Shown one piece after another: positions 25,349-34,323 of a stretch of 64,000 bases of DNA; the stretch's first letter is position 1; the number at the start of each line of letters is the position of its first letter. Under the pieces are notes generated by a model, which was given only the letters and a program-made list of their open reading frames with translations, was not told the DNA's origin and did no database searches. A program made the position numbers and the translations under genes. Origin of the DNA: Paracoccus benzoatiresistens (GTDB lineage Bacteria; Pseudomonadota; Alphaproteobacteria; Rhodobacterales; Rhodobacteraceae); contig NZ_JAPTYD010000014.1 of NCBI RefSeq assembly GCF_026913015.1, forward strand, positions 1 through 64,000, given 5' to 3'.

Positions 25349-26202
25349 GCGTCGCGGCGGTCATCGACGCCCCTGCCGGGCGGCAAAGGCGGGTCCTGCC
25401 GGGCTTCGGCCTGACGATGGGGCTGGTGCTGACTTATGTCGGCGTCATCGTTCTGCTGCCCGTCATTGCCCTGGTGCTGAAGGGGGCTGAAATCGGCCCC
25501 GTCCGCTTCTGGGAGATCGTGACCGCGCCCCGCACATTGGCCGCCTTGCGGCTGACCATCACCGCCGCCGCCTTGGCGACGGTGTTCAACGCGCTTTACG
25601 GCTTGCTGATGGCCTGGGTTCTGGTCCGCTACCGCTTTCCGGGGCGCAGGCTGCTGGACGCGATGATGGACATCCCCTTCGCCCTGCCGACCGCCGTCGC
25701 CGGCCTGTCGCTGACCGCGCTGTTTTCGGAAAACGGCTGGTATGGGCAGTTGCTGGCCCCCGTCGGGATCTCGGTGGTCTATACGATCTGGGGGGTGGCC
25801 ATCGCCATGTCCTTCACCTCGATCCCCTTCGTGGTCCGCACCGTCCAGCCGATCCTGGAGGATCTAGACCAAAGCCAGGAAGAAGCGGCCCGCACCCTTG
25901 GCGCGACCCCGTTCCAGACCTTCGCCAGGGTGATCTTCCCGGCGATCCTGCCGTCCTTCCTGGTCGGGACCACCATCGCCTTTGCGCGGTCGCTTGGCGA
26001 ATTCGGCGCGGTGATCTTCATCGCGGGCAACCTGCCGATGAAGACGGAAATCGCCTCGCTTCTGGCCGTGATCCGGCTCGAGGAATACGACTACAACGGC
26101 GCTGCCGCCATCGCGCTGACGCTGGTGGCGATTGCCATGGTGCTGCTGGTCGTCTCGAACTGGCTGCAATCCCGCCTGACCCGGCGGAGGGTTCCCGCAT
26201 GA
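25345..26202 (+). CDS. cysT: Sulfate ABC transporter permease CysT
   Basis: A 285-residue inner-membrane permease with about six transmembrane helices and the EAA loop EEAARTLGATPFQTFARVIFP, which contacts the CysA ATPase. The GEFGAVIFIAGN segment after it is typical of CysT/CysU. It is translationally coupled on both sides by ATGA overlaps. Confidence 0.94.
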   Translation: MSVAAVIDAPAGRQRRVLPGFGLTMGLVLTYVGVIVLLPVIALVLKGAEIGPVRFWEIVTAPRTLAALRLTITAAALATVFNALYGLLMAWVLVRYRFPGRRLLDAMMDIPFALPTAVAGLSLTALFSENGWYGQLLAPVGISVVYTIWGVAIAMSFTSIPFVVRTVQPILEDLDQSQEEAARTLGATPFQTFARVIFPAILPSFLVGTTIAFARSLGEFGAVIFIAGNLPMKTEIASLLAVIRLEEYDYNGAAAIALTLVAIAMVLLVVSNWLQSRLTRRRVPA

Positions 26203-27029
26203 CGCCTGCCGTCCCCGCCACGCTTGCCCCGCGCCAGGACCGCAGCGCCCGATGGCTGCTGATCGGCCTGGCGGTCATGCTGACCCTGTTCATCGTCGTG
26301 GTGCCGCTGATCTATATCTTCTGGCGCGCCTTGTCCGGGGGCTTCGCGATCTTCGCCCAGAACATCCTGGCCCCCGACACGCTGCACGCGATCTGGCTGA
26401 CGGCGGCCGTGGCCGTGGTCACGCTGCCCATCAACCTCGTCATCGGCATTGCCGCCGCATGGCTGATCGCGCGCTTCACCTTTCCCGGCCGCAAGGCGCT
26501 GCTGACGATTATCGAACTGCCGTTTTCGATCTCTCCGATCATCGCCGGCGTCTGCTACCTGCTGCTTTACGGACGGCAGGGGCTGCTTGGCCCGGTGCTT
26601 GCGGCGGGGGACATCAAGATCCTGTTCGCCTTGCCCGGCATCGTCATGGTCACGCTGTTCGTGACCGGCCCCTTTGTCGCAAGGGAAGTCCTGCCCCTGA
26701 TGCAGGCGCAGGGGTCCGAACAGGAACAGGCGGCGCTGACGCTGGGGGCGTCGGGCTGGCAGATCTTCCGGCGGGTGACGCTGCCGAATATCCGCTGGGC
26801 GCTGCTCTATGGGGCCGTTCTGGCGACCGCACGGGCCGTGGGCGAATTCGGGGCGGTATCGGTGGTGTCCGGCGCGATCCGGGGGCAGACGATGACCCTG
26901 CCCCTGCAGATCGAGCTGCTGTTCAACGACCTGAACACGGTCGGCGCCTTTGCCGCTGCATCCACCCTGACGCTGATCGCGCTTGTGGTGCTGATCCTGA
27001 AAACCGTCCTTGAGGGCCGGACCCGCTGA
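26199..27029 (+). CDS. cysW: Sulfate ABC transporter permease CysW
   Basis: A 276-residue permease, the second membrane subunit, with about six helices and the EAA loop EQAALTLGASGWQIFRRVTLP followed by GEFGAVSVVSGAIRG, which separates CysW from CysT. It ends the sulfate operon and its stop codon abuts the stop of the convergent dctD with no bases between. Confidence 0.94.
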   Translation: MTPAVPATLAPRQDRSARWLLIGLAVMLTLFIVVVPLIYIFWRALSGGFAIFAQNILAPDTLHAIWLTAAVAVVTLPINLVIGIAAAWLIARFTFPGRKALLTIIELPFSISPIIAGVCYLLLYGRQGLLGPVLAAGDIKILFALPGIVMVTLFVTGPFVAREVLPLMQAQGSEQEQAALTLGASGWQIFRRVTLPNIRWALLYGAVLATARAVGEFGAVSVVSGAIRGQTMTLPLQIELLFNDLNTVGAFAAASTLTLIALVVLILKTVLEGRTR

Positions 27030-28352
27030 TCAGCGCCGAAAGTCGATGGGCCTGATCCCGTGGCGCGCCAGCTTGTCGTAAAAGGTCTTGCGCGGCAGTT
27101 GCAGCCGCGCCATCGCCGCCGTGGCATTGCCGCCCGCCAGGCGAAGGGCATCGCGGATCAGTTCGGCCTCGTAGGTGGCGACCAGTTCGGACAATCCGGG
27201 CGCGGTGCCGTTGGCCTGCGCATCGAAGGGCGTTACGCCGATTGCCTGGCTTTCGGCAAAGCCGCGCAGTTCCGGCAGGTTTCCCGGCCAGCCATGCGCC
27301 GACAGCCGCGCCTTGACCGCGCCCGTCATGGCGGGCACGGGGCGGTCCAGCCGGGCCGAGGCCGCCAGCAGGAACTGGCGGTAAAGCGCGGGAATATCCT
27401 CGCGCCGTTCCGCCAGCGAGGGCACGGACAACACGGTGGCCGACAGGCGATAGAACAGCCGCGCGTCGAACTGTCCCTCGGCCACCAGTCGCGCCAGATC
27501 GGCGGTGTTCGAGCCCAGAAGCTGCACATCCATCGGGCGCGGGGCGGCGGCACCCGCCGGCCAGAACTCGCCCGCCTCGAAGATCGCGGCCAGCCGCGCC
27601 TGCATGGCCGGCGTCAGCGCATCCACCCTGTCCAGGAACAGTGCGCCGCGCTGCGCCCGCTCCAAATGGCCCACCTGCCTTGTCCCACGCGGCCCCGGCG
27701 CCTCACTGCCCAGCAGGTCGGCGTCGAAGCGCGCATCATCCAGCGCGTCGCAAGCCAGATGCACGAAGGCGCGGGAGCGGCGCGGTCCCTGGCGGTGGAT
27801 CGCGCGGGCGACGGTCAGCTTGCCCGCGCCGTCGGGGCCGGTCAGCAGGGCATTGCCCTCGGCCTCGGCCACGCGGTCCAGCGCCGCTCGCAGATGCTGC
27901 ATGACCTCGCTGCTGCCGCCAAGCTCGGGAAAGCTGGCGGCGGCGTCATGGCTGGCTTGCCGCAGTTCCCGGTTCTCCAGCACCAGGGCGCGGGCGCCGG
28001 CGGCACGATTCAGCGCGGCCAGCAGCACGTCGCGCCCCACGGGCTTGGTCAGGAAGTCATAGGCCCCCGCCTTCAGCGCCGCGACCGCCATGGGCACGTC
28101 GCCATGCCCGGTCAGCAGGATCACCGGCAGATCGGGGTCGATGTCGCGGAGGCGCTGGAACAGTTGCAACCCGTCCATGCCGGGCATTCGCACGTCGGAC
28201 AGGACCACGCCCGGATAGTCGCGCGTAATGCCCACCAGTGCATCGCCCGCCAGCCCGAAATCCTGAACCTCGAACCCCGCCATCTGCAGGGTCTGGACCT
28301 GGGCCGCGCGCAGATCCTCGTCATCTTCCACCAGCCGGACCAGCCCGGTCAT
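27030..28352 (-). CDS. dctD: C4-dicarboxylate response regulator DctD-like, degenerate sigma-54 activator
   Basis: A 440-residue three-domain regulator: receiver with phospho-acceptor D53 and K103 (LTKP), an NtrC-type AAA+ domain, and a Fis helix-turn-helix (about 408-432). The AAA+ domain is degraded: Walker A is GPDGAGK (172-178), Walker B reads LFLDRVD with Arg242 where the catalytic Glu should be, and the sigma-54 contact motif GAFTGA is absent (EAPGPRGTRQVG instead). It is therefore unlikely to activate sigma-54 in the usual way and may act with the housekeeping holoenzyme, as described for Rhodobacter NtrC. It overlaps dctB by four bases and should control dctA. Confidence 0.88.
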   Translation of the reverse strand: MTGLVRLVEDDEDLRAAQVQTLQMAGFEVQDFGLAGDALVGITRDYPGVVLSDVRMPGMDGLQLFQRLRDIDPDLPVILLTGHGDVPMAVAALKAGAYDFLTKPVGRDVLLAALNRAAGARALVLENRELRQASHDAAASFPELGGSSEVMQHLRAALDRVAEAEGNALLTGPDGAGKLTVARAIHRQGPRRSRAFVHLACDALDDARFDADLLGSEAPGPRGTRQVGHLERAQRGALFLDRVDALTPAMQARLAAIFEAGEFWPAGAAAPRPMDVQLLGSNTADLARLVAEGQFDARLFYRLSATVLSVPSLAERREDIPALYRQFLLAASARLDRPVPAMTGAVKARLSAHGWPGNLPELRGFAESQAIGVTPFDAQANGTAPGLSELVATYEAELIRDALRLAGGNATAAMARLQLPRKTFYDKLARHGIRPIDFRR

Positions 28353-30031
28353 GCCGATCTCCTCAGGACAAGGCGGAAAGTGGCGCCCTGGCCCGGCACG
28401 GGATCGTCGGCGGACAGTTCGCCCCCGAATTCGCGGGCGATGTCGCGGGAAATCACCAGCCCCAGCCCCAGGCCCTGCGCCTTGCTGGTCGCGAAGGGCG
28501 CGAAAAGCTGGTCCCTGACCTGCGGCGACAGGCCGGGGCCATTGTCCGAGACGGTCAGCGTGACACGGTCCGCGTCGGCCTGAACCCCGATGCGGATCCA
28601 GGCGTCGGCGCGGCCTTCCTGTGCCTCTGACGCGTTGGTCAGCAGGTTCACGAGGATCTGTTCCACCCGCACCCGCTCGCCTGTCACCGCCAGCCCCTCG
28701 GGGATCTCGGGCAGATGGACGGGCATGTCGCTGGCCTTGCGGAGGCTGGCCGTCAGCAGCATCGAGGCCTCGATCACCGGGCGCAGGGAAACGGGGCCGA
28801 TCTCTCCGGTGGCCTTGCGGGCGAAGTCGCGAAGTTGGTCGGTGATCTGGCCGATCCGGTCAGTCATGCGCGAGATGCGGGCCAGATTGTCGCTTGCAGG
28901 CCCGCCGGGCGCCATCGCCTGCCCGTTCTCGGCCAGCAGCCGGATCGTGGCCAAGGGCTGGTTGATCTCATGCGCCACGCCCGCGGTGATCTGGCCCATG
29001 GTCGCCAGCTTGTTGGCCTGCACCAGATCCGACTGCATCTGCGACAGGCGCTGCTGGGCCAGTTGCCGTTCCCGGATCTCGTCGGAGAGATCGCGGGTGC
29101 GTTCGGCCACCGCGTGCTCCAGTTCGACCCGATAGGCGCGGTCGGCGCGGGCCTTAAGGGCGGCGCGCAGCCGCGCGCGGCGGGCCTGATTTGCCAGCGC
29201 CATCAGCAGCAGCGTCGCCAGGCCCGCGCTGCCTGCGGCATAGGCCGCCGTCTGCCGCACTTCCCGCGTGGGCACATGCATGGCCAGGGTCCAGCCCGTT
29301 CCCCGGACCGGCAGGGCGATCGGCAGGCTGTCGGGCGCCGCAGGCGGGGCGGTCCTGAAACGCAGCTCCGCGTCGGTGGTGATGATGACCCGGCCATTGG
29401 CATCGGTCACATGGGTGGCGTTCGGGCTGCGCGCCCATGCGGCTTCCAGCGTGTCGAATTCCACCTTGACAACCACCACCCCCAGCAGCGCGGCGCCAAC
29501 CCGCACGTCATGGGACAGATACAGGCCCGGCTCTCGGCTGACGGTGCCAAGCGCGAATTCCATCGCGGTCGGCCGTGCCAGCCGGAAATAATCGCGAAAG
29601 CTGTAGTTGTGTCCCACGAAGCTGTCCGGCTGGTTCCAGTTCGACGCGGCGACGGTTCGGCCCCTGCCGTCCAGCAGATAAAGGACGCTGCTCTGCGTCG
29701 CGGCCCGCAGGCGCTCCAGCTTGGCCGATACGAGGTTCCCGCCGGGCTGGGCCCCGCGAAGAGTGGCCTTGACTATGGCATCGTCGGACAGGATGGCGAC
29801 AACCGCGCGCTGGCGGTCCAGGATGCTTTCCAGCGTCATCGCGCGTGATTGCGCGGCGGCCAGACCCTCGTCGCGCAATCCCTGCAGCGCACCGGCCCGG
29901 ACGCCCCAGAAGGTTGCCGCGGGAACCAGGACCAGCAGCGCCAGCGCAAGCGCCAGGACCAGCCATCCCGCCGCGCGCGAGAGGACCGGCGAATCGGTCG
30001 TCGTGGGCGAGGTATCCTGTTTGTCCTGCAC
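28349..30031 (-). CDS. dctB: C4-dicarboxylate sensor histidine kinase DctB-like
   Basis: A 560-residue membrane kinase: two transmembrane helices (about 20-44 and 265-285) flank a periplasmic double-PAS sensor of about 220 residues with a DctB-like NYSFRDYFRLA motif; a coiled segment (AERTRDLSDEIRERQLAQQRL) leads to the dimerisation domain with His354 in GVAHEINQPLATIR, then an HATPase domain with NGPGLS and GLGLGLVIS boxes. The start appears to be GTG at 30031. It phosphorylates the cognate DctD and faces dctA across the divergent region. Confidence 0.9.
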   Translation of the reverse strand: MQDKQDTSPTTTDSPVLSRAAGWLVLALALALLVLVPAATFWGVRAGALQGLRDEGLAAAQSRAMTLESILDRQRAVVAILSDDAIVKATLRGAQPGGNLVSAKLERLRAATQSSVLYLLDGRGRTVAASNWNQPDSFVGHNYSFRDYFRLARPTAMEFALGTVSREPGLYLSHDVRVGAALLGVVVVKVEFDTLEAAWARSPNATHVTDANGRVIITTDAELRFRTAPPAAPDSLPIALPVRGTGWTLAMHVPTREVRQTAAYAAGSAGLATLLLMALANQARRARLRAALKARADRAYRVELEHAVAERTRDLSDEIRERQLAQQRLSQMQSDLVQANKLATMGQITAGVAHEINQPLATIRLLAENGQAMAPGGPASDNLARISRMTDRIGQITDQLRDFARKATGEIGPVSLRPVIEASMLLTASLRKASDMPVHLPEIPEGLAVTGERVRVEQILVNLLTNASEAQEGRADAWIRIGVQADADRVTLTVSDNGPGLSPQVRDQLFAPFATSKAQGLGLGLVISRDIAREFGGELSADDPVPGQGATFRLVLRRSA

Positions 30032-30050
30032 CAGTCTCCATCTCCGGCAA

Positions 30051-30068
30051 GTGTTTCCATTTCCACAC
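30051..30068. promoter_or_regulatory. Second, imperfect DctD-like site
   Basis: GTGTTTCCATTTCCACAC has matching GTGT/ACAC ends and one half (TTTCCACAC) that matches the half-site of the stronger site at 30083-30100. Tandem sites of this kind are known upstream of rhizobial dctA. Confidence 0.35.
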
Positions 30069-30073
30069 TAGCA

Positions 30074-30110
30074 GCCCAAGACTGTGCGGAAAACCACACA
30101 TATCTTGGGC
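30074..30110. promoter_or_regulatory. Nested inverted repeat with DctD-type site between dctB and dctA
   Basis: The inner 18 bases (30083-30100) read TGTGCGGAAAACCACACA, close to the rhizobial DctD upstream activating sequence pattern GTGCGGAAATCCGCAC. Around it GCCCAAGA (30074-30081) and TCTTGGGC (30103-30110) form a perfect 8-bp inverted repeat with the same centre. The whole 37-base block lies 43 bases from dctB and 130 from dctA. No canonical sigma-54 TGGC-N8-TTGC element was found between it and dctA. Confidence 0.6.
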
Positions 30111-30239
30111 GCTACCAGAAGAAAACAGCCATGTTTTCAGTGCATTGCTGCCATGTGGCAAGTTTTTTGGGCACAGCTGCCCCTAGCGTAGGATGTCCGT
30201 CATCGCATTGACATACTCAAGGCTGGAGGAGGCCTTTTC

Positions 30240-31610
30240 ATGCAGCTGGACACTTCCGCGCATCCCGTGGCCCATGAGAAGCGGCCATTCTACCGCCATC
30301 TGTATTTCCAGGTCGTCATCGCTATCGCGGCGGGCGCCTTGCTGGGCCACTTCTATCCGCAGACGGGCGAGGCGCTGAAGCCGCTTGGCGACGGCTTCAT
30401 CAAGCTGGTCAAGATGATCATCGCCCCCGTCATCTTCCTGACCATCGTCACCGGCCTCGCGGGAATGGGCTCGCTGCGCGGCGTCGGATCGGTCGTGGGC
30501 AAGGCCTTCGCCTACTTCCTGACTTTCTCGACCCTGGCGCTGATCGTCGGCCTGATCGTGGCAAACGTCATCCAGCCTGGCGCGGGCATGAACATCGACC
30601 CGGCCAGCCTCGATGCCTCGACCGTGACCGGCTATGCCGAGAAGGCGCACGAGACCTCGCTGACCGGCTTCGTGATGGATATCATCCCGACGACGCTGGT
30701 GTCGGCCTTCGTGGAAGGCAACATCCTGCAGGTCCTGTTCGTGGCGATCCTGTTCGGCATCGGCCTGATCATGGTCGGCGAAAAGGGCAAGCCGGTCCTC
30801 AACATCCTGGAATCGGCCAGCTTCGCGATCTTCCGCGTCGTCGACATCCTGATGAAGGCCGCGCCCATCGGTGCCTTCGGCGCATTCGCCTTTACCATCG
30901 GCAAGTACGGCATCGCCTCGATCGCCAACCTGGCGATGCTGGTGGGCACGTTCTACCTGACCTCGGCCATGTTCGTGATCGTGGTCCTGGGCGCGGTCTG
31001 CATGGTCAACGGCTTCTCGATCTTCAAGCTGATCTCGTATCTGAAGGCCGAGATCCTGCTGGTCCTGGGCACCTCGTCGTCCGAATCCGCGCTTCCCTCG
31101 CTGATGGAGAAGATGGAAAAGGCGGGCTGTGCGCGCCCTGTCGTGGGCCTGGTCGTACCGACCGGCTACAGCTTCAACCTGGACGGCACCAACATCTACA
31201 TGACCCTGGCCGCGCTGTTCATCGCCCAGGCCACCAACACCGACCTGACGCTGCAACAGCAGGTGCTGCTGCTGCTGGTCGCGATGCTGTCGTCGAAGGG
31301 CGCCGCAGGCGTGACGGGCGCCGGCTTCATCACCCTGGCCGCGACGCTGTCGGTCGTGCCGACGGTGCCGGTCGCTGGGATGGCGCTGATCCTGGGCGTG
31401 GACCGCTTCATGTCGGAATGCCGCTCGATCACCAACTTCATCGGCAACGCAGTCGCCACCGTTGTGGTCAGCCGCTGGCAGGGCGCGCTGGACAGGGAAC
31501 GCTTCGATGCCGTGATGGGCGGGCGCGACCCCGAGGGCGACGCCGCCCCGGTCACCGGCCTGGCCATGCATCCCGCCGGGTTGCAGCTGGGCGAACGCAG
31601 CGCCGACTGA
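30240..31610 (+). CDS. dctA: C4-dicarboxylate:cation symporter DctA
   Basis: A 456-residue DAACS-family (glutamate transporter fold) symporter with about eight helices and two re-entrant loops. [18 protein letters not shown] and the Ser-rich [13 protein letters not shown] loop plus [12 protein letters not shown] are diagnostic. It takes up succinate, malate and fumarate with protons or sodium. GGAGGAGG precedes the ATG. It is divergent from dctBD with 208 bases between and ends at a strong terminator. Confidence 0.96.
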   Translation: MQLDTSAHPVAHEKRPFYRHLYFQVVIAIAAGALLGHFYPQTGEALKPLGDGFIKLVKMIIAPVIFLTIVTGLAGMGSLRGVGSVVGKAFAYFLTFSTLALIVGLIVANVIQPGAGMNIDPASLDASTVTGYAEKAHETSLTGFVMDIIPTTLVSAFVEGNILQVLFVAILFGIGLIMVGEKGKPVLNILESASFAIFRVVDILMKAAPIGAFGAFAFTIGKYGIASIANLAMLVGTFYLTSAMFVIVVLGAVCMVNGFSIFKLISYLKAEILLVLGTSSSESALPSLMEKMEKAGCARPVVGLVVPTGYSFNLDGTNIYMTLAALFIAQATNTDLTLQQQVLLLLVAMLSSKGAAGVTGAGFITLAATLSVVPTVPVAGMALILGVDRFMSECRSITNFIGNAVATVVVSRWQGALDRERFDAVMGGRDPEGDAAPVTGLAMHPAGLQLGERSAD

Positions 31611-31631
31611 TCCGTTTCCCGACGGACGACA

Positions 31632-31660
31632 AGGCACCGCAGCGATGCGGTGCCTTTTTT
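31632..31660 (+). terminator. Rho-independent terminator of dctA
   Basis: A 9-bp perfect stem (31632-31640 with 31647-31655), 6-base loop and a run of T to 31660. The convergent dehydrogenase gene ends seven bases further on. Confidence 0.93.
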
Positions 31661-31666
31661 CGTGGG

Positions 31667-32626
31667 TCAGACCAGAATGTCGATCTGGCGCGGCGGCGTC
31701 CCGTTCTGCACCGCCAGCAGGTTTTCCACCATCCGCGTGACCGAGGGCGCAAAGCCCCCTGCATCCAGCGCCGCGAGATGCGGGGTCAGCACCACCCGGT
31801 CCTGGCCAAGCAGCGGATTATCCGGCGTGATGGGCTCGACCGAGAAGACGTCGATCCCCGCCCCGCGCAACCGGCCCGCTCGGATGGCCTCCGCCAGGTC
31901 GGCCTCGACCAGCACGCCGCCGCGCGCGGCATTGACCAGGATCGCGTCCGGCTTCATCAGCGCCAGTTGGTCGCGCCCGATCAGGTCACGCGTGCTGTCG
32001 TTCAGTTCGCAGTTCAGCGTCACCACGTCCGATGTCGCCAGTAACTCGGCCAGCGGCGCGAAGCGGGCGCCAGCCTCGGCTTCCTCGGCCTCGGGCAGCG
32101 GGGTTCGTTTGGTGTAAAGGATCGGGCAGCCGAAGCCGCGCAGCAGGCCCGCTAGGGCCTTGCCGATATGGCCCATGCCGACAATCCCGACCGTGCGGCC
32201 CGACAGGATGGTCGAGCTTGCCGCGACCTCTCCCTTGGGCCACCTGCCGTTCAGGATGCCGACATGGCCCCGGACGATGTTGCGGTTCAGGGCCAGGATC
32301 AGGCCCAGCACCGTTTCCGCCACCGCGACGGCGTTCGATCCGGTGGTCCGGAACACCCGCACCCCATGTCGGCGCGCGGCATCAAGGTCGATGCCGTCAT
32401 AGCCCACGCCCCATTTGTGAACGGCCCGCAGGCTAGGGGTGGCGAACATGGCTTCGGTAACCGGCACGTCGCCGGTGATCGCGAAGCTGGCGCCTTGCAG
32501 CGCCGCAAGCTGGTCCTGCGGGGCGCGTGATGCCGCCGTGGTCAGCCGCCAGTCCTGCGGCATGAAGGGGCGGATGCGGTCCAGCCGTTCCGGTGCCGCG
32601 GGGTCGAGAAGGACGATGGTGGTCAT
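31667..32626 (-). CDS. D-2-hydroxyacid dehydrogenase (NAD-dependent)
   Basis: A 319-residue member of the D-isomer-specific 2-hydroxyacid dehydrogenase family. The NAD-binding GIVGMGHIGKALAG is at about residues 148-161; the catalytic Arg sits in NAARGGVLVE and the catalytic His in LTPHLAAL. The family includes phosphoglycerate, glyoxylate and hydroxypyruvate reductases; the substrate cannot be set by eye. It is the last gene of a same-strand unit behind the GMC oxidoreductase and the gamma-glutamyltransferase (7 bases after the latter), so it probably acts on a product of that pathway. Confidence 0.88.
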   Translation of the reverse strand: MTTIVLLDPAAPERLDRIRPFMPQDWRLTTAASRAPQDQLAALQGASFAITGDVPVTEAMFATPSLRAVHKWGVGYDGIDLDAARRHGVRVFRTTGSNAVAVAETVLGLILALNRNIVRGHVGILNGRWPKGEVAASSTILSGRTVGIVGMGHIGKALAGLLRGFGCPILYTKRTPLPEAEEAEAGARFAPLAELLATSDVVTLNCELNDSTRDLIGRDQLALMKPDAILVNAARGGVLVEADLAEAIRAGRLRGAGIDVFSVEPITPDNPLLGQDRVVLTPHLAALDAGGFAPSVTRMVENLLAVQNGTPPRQIDILV

Positions 32627-32633
32627 GGCTCCC

Positions 32634-34262
32634 TCAGATCACGAAACGGATGCCGGGGCGCGCCAATCCGCCGCCCTGCGCCATGACGGTGCCGTCCGCG
32701 CGCCAGCAGGCCGCGCCCGTCATGGTCCCGTCTGGCGAAAGTCCGACGGCGTTCATGCCGCCGCCGATGGTCTTGACCAGCCGCACCTCATGGCCGCGTG
32801 CGCGCATGGCGTCGGCCTGCGTGGCATAGGCCGGTTCCAGTTCAAGGTGGTGCCCCTCGGTCCACAGGCGCGGAGCCTCGACGGCTTCCTGCAGGGTCAT
32901 GCCGTGGTCGATCAGGTTGACGATGGCCTGCATGGCCGATGGGAAGATCCGCACCGCCCCCGGCAGCCCAAGGGCATAAAGCGGCTGGCCGTCCCGCAGC
33001 ACCATCATCGGCGCCATCGAGGTCGGCACCCGCTTGCCCGGCGCCACCGACAGAGCCCGGCCGGGCCGGGGATCATAGTTCAGCATGTAGTTGTTGGGGA
33101 TGATCCCCGTTCCCGGCACCATGAAGCGCGCGCCCCACAAGCCGTTGATCGTGTGCGTGGCGCTGACGATGTTGCCATCCGCATCGGCCACGGTCAGGTG
33201 GGTGGTGTCGCGGCTTTCATGCATCGGCCGGGCCGCAGGCAGGGCACGCCCCGCCATCCGTTGCCGGGCGTAATCCTTGGAGGTGAAGCGGTCCACCGGC
33301 ACATCGACGAAATCGGGATCGCCCGAGGCCGCGCGCCTGTCCTCGAAGGCCAGGGCAATCGCCTGCGCCATCAGGTCCATGGCATCCGGGTTGCCAAAGC
33401 CCATGCCGCACAGGTCGTAGGGTTCCAGCATGTTCAGCATCTGGACGACATGGACGCCGGACGAGGCAGGCGGCGGCGGACCCGCTATCGTAAAGCCGCG
33501 ATAGGTGCCAAGGATCGCCTGCCGCTCGATGGCGCGGGCTGCCGTCAGGTCGCCCAGCGTCACATGGCCGCCCATCGCCAGCCGGTCCACGAGGGCGCGG
33601 CCCAGATCCCCGCCATGCAGCGCCGCATCGCCCTGCGCCTGGATCAGCCGCAGGCTCTCCGCATAATCGCCCATCGCCAGCCGCGAGCCCGGCGGCAGCG
33701 GCGCGTCATCCGGCAGCAGCAGGCGGGCGATCTCCGGATCGGCACGCAGGTCGTCCTCGTGCTCCCGGATCGCGCCGTGCAGATAGGGGCTGACGGCGAA
33801 ACCGCGCCCGGCAGCGCGGATGGCGGGTTCGACCACGTCGGCCCAGGGCAGCCGTCCGTATTGCCGCTGCATCAGGTTCCAGCCGCGCAGGTTGCCGGGC
33901 ACCGCCACGGCCGACGGCCCGACCATGTTCCGCCGGCCCTCGGTCTCCATATAGGCGTCGGGCAGATCGGATACGGGACGGAACATGTCGGGCCGCGCAC
34001 CCTGCCCCGCAACCGACAGCGCGTCGATCACCACGTGCCGCCCGTCGGCCAGCCGCAGATGCGCGATGCCACCGCCGGCGATGCCGACCATCATCGGCTC
34101 CACCACGGTCAGCGTCAGCAGCGCGGCGACGGCGGCATCGACGGCATTGCCCCCGATGGCCAGCATCTCGATCCCCGCGGCCGAGCCGAGCGGCGCGTTC
34201 GTCACGACGACGCCCAGCGATCCCGATGCCGGGCGCTTTTCGCAGATGAAGGACAATGTCAT
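32634..34262 (-). CDS. Gamma-glutamyltransferase family protein (Ntn hydrolase)
   Basis: A 542-residue GGT-family proenzyme. The expected self-cleavage and nucleophile Thr is in DTTHLTVADADGNIVSATHT at about residues 353-372, followed by NNYMLNYDPRPG and VPTSMAPMMV, which shape the active site. No signal peptide is evident at the chosen start (MTLSFICEK, 34262), so it is probably cytoplasmic, unlike classical periplasmic GGT. Members cleave gamma-glutamyl amides or act as cephalosporin or other acylases. It lies between a GMC oxidoreductase and a hydroxyacid dehydrogenase, suggesting a catabolic role. Confidence 0.88.
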   Translation of the reverse strand: MTLSFICEKRPASGSLGVVVTNAPLGSAAGIEMLAIGGNAVDAAVAALLTLTVVEPMMVGIAGGGIAHLRLADGRHVVIDALSVAGQGARPDMFRPVSDLPDAYMETEGRRNMVGPSAVAVPGNLRGWNLMQRQYGRLPWADVVEPAIRAAGRGFAVSPYLHGAIREHEDDLRADPEIARLLLPDDAPLPPGSRLAMGDYAESLRLIQAQGDAALHGGDLGRALVDRLAMGGHVTLGDLTAARAIERQAILGTYRGFTIAGPPPPASSGVHVVQMLNMLEPYDLCGMGFGNPDAMDLMAQAIALAFEDRRAASGDPDFVDVPVDRFTSKDYARQRMAGRALPAARPMHESRDTTHLTVADADGNIVSATHTINGLWGARFMVPGTGIIPNNYMLNYDPRPGRALSVAPGKRVPTSMAPMMVLRDGQPLYALGLPGAVRIFPSAMQAIVNLIDHGMTLQEAVEAPRLWTEGHHLELEPAYATQADAMRARGHEVRLVKTIGGGMNAVGLSPDGTMTGAACWRADGTVMAQGGGLARPGIRFVI

Positions 34263-34323
34263 GCTGCTTGTCCCTGCATTGCGCGGCGACCCTGGGCGGG
34301 CGCCGGCGCGGGCAAAAGGTCCG

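Noticed and set aside
30149..30175. Possible sigma-54 promoter before dctA (TGGCAAG...TTTGGG)
   Set aside because: The -12 element is out of register by one base and lacks the TTGC core. DctD also lacks GAFTGA.
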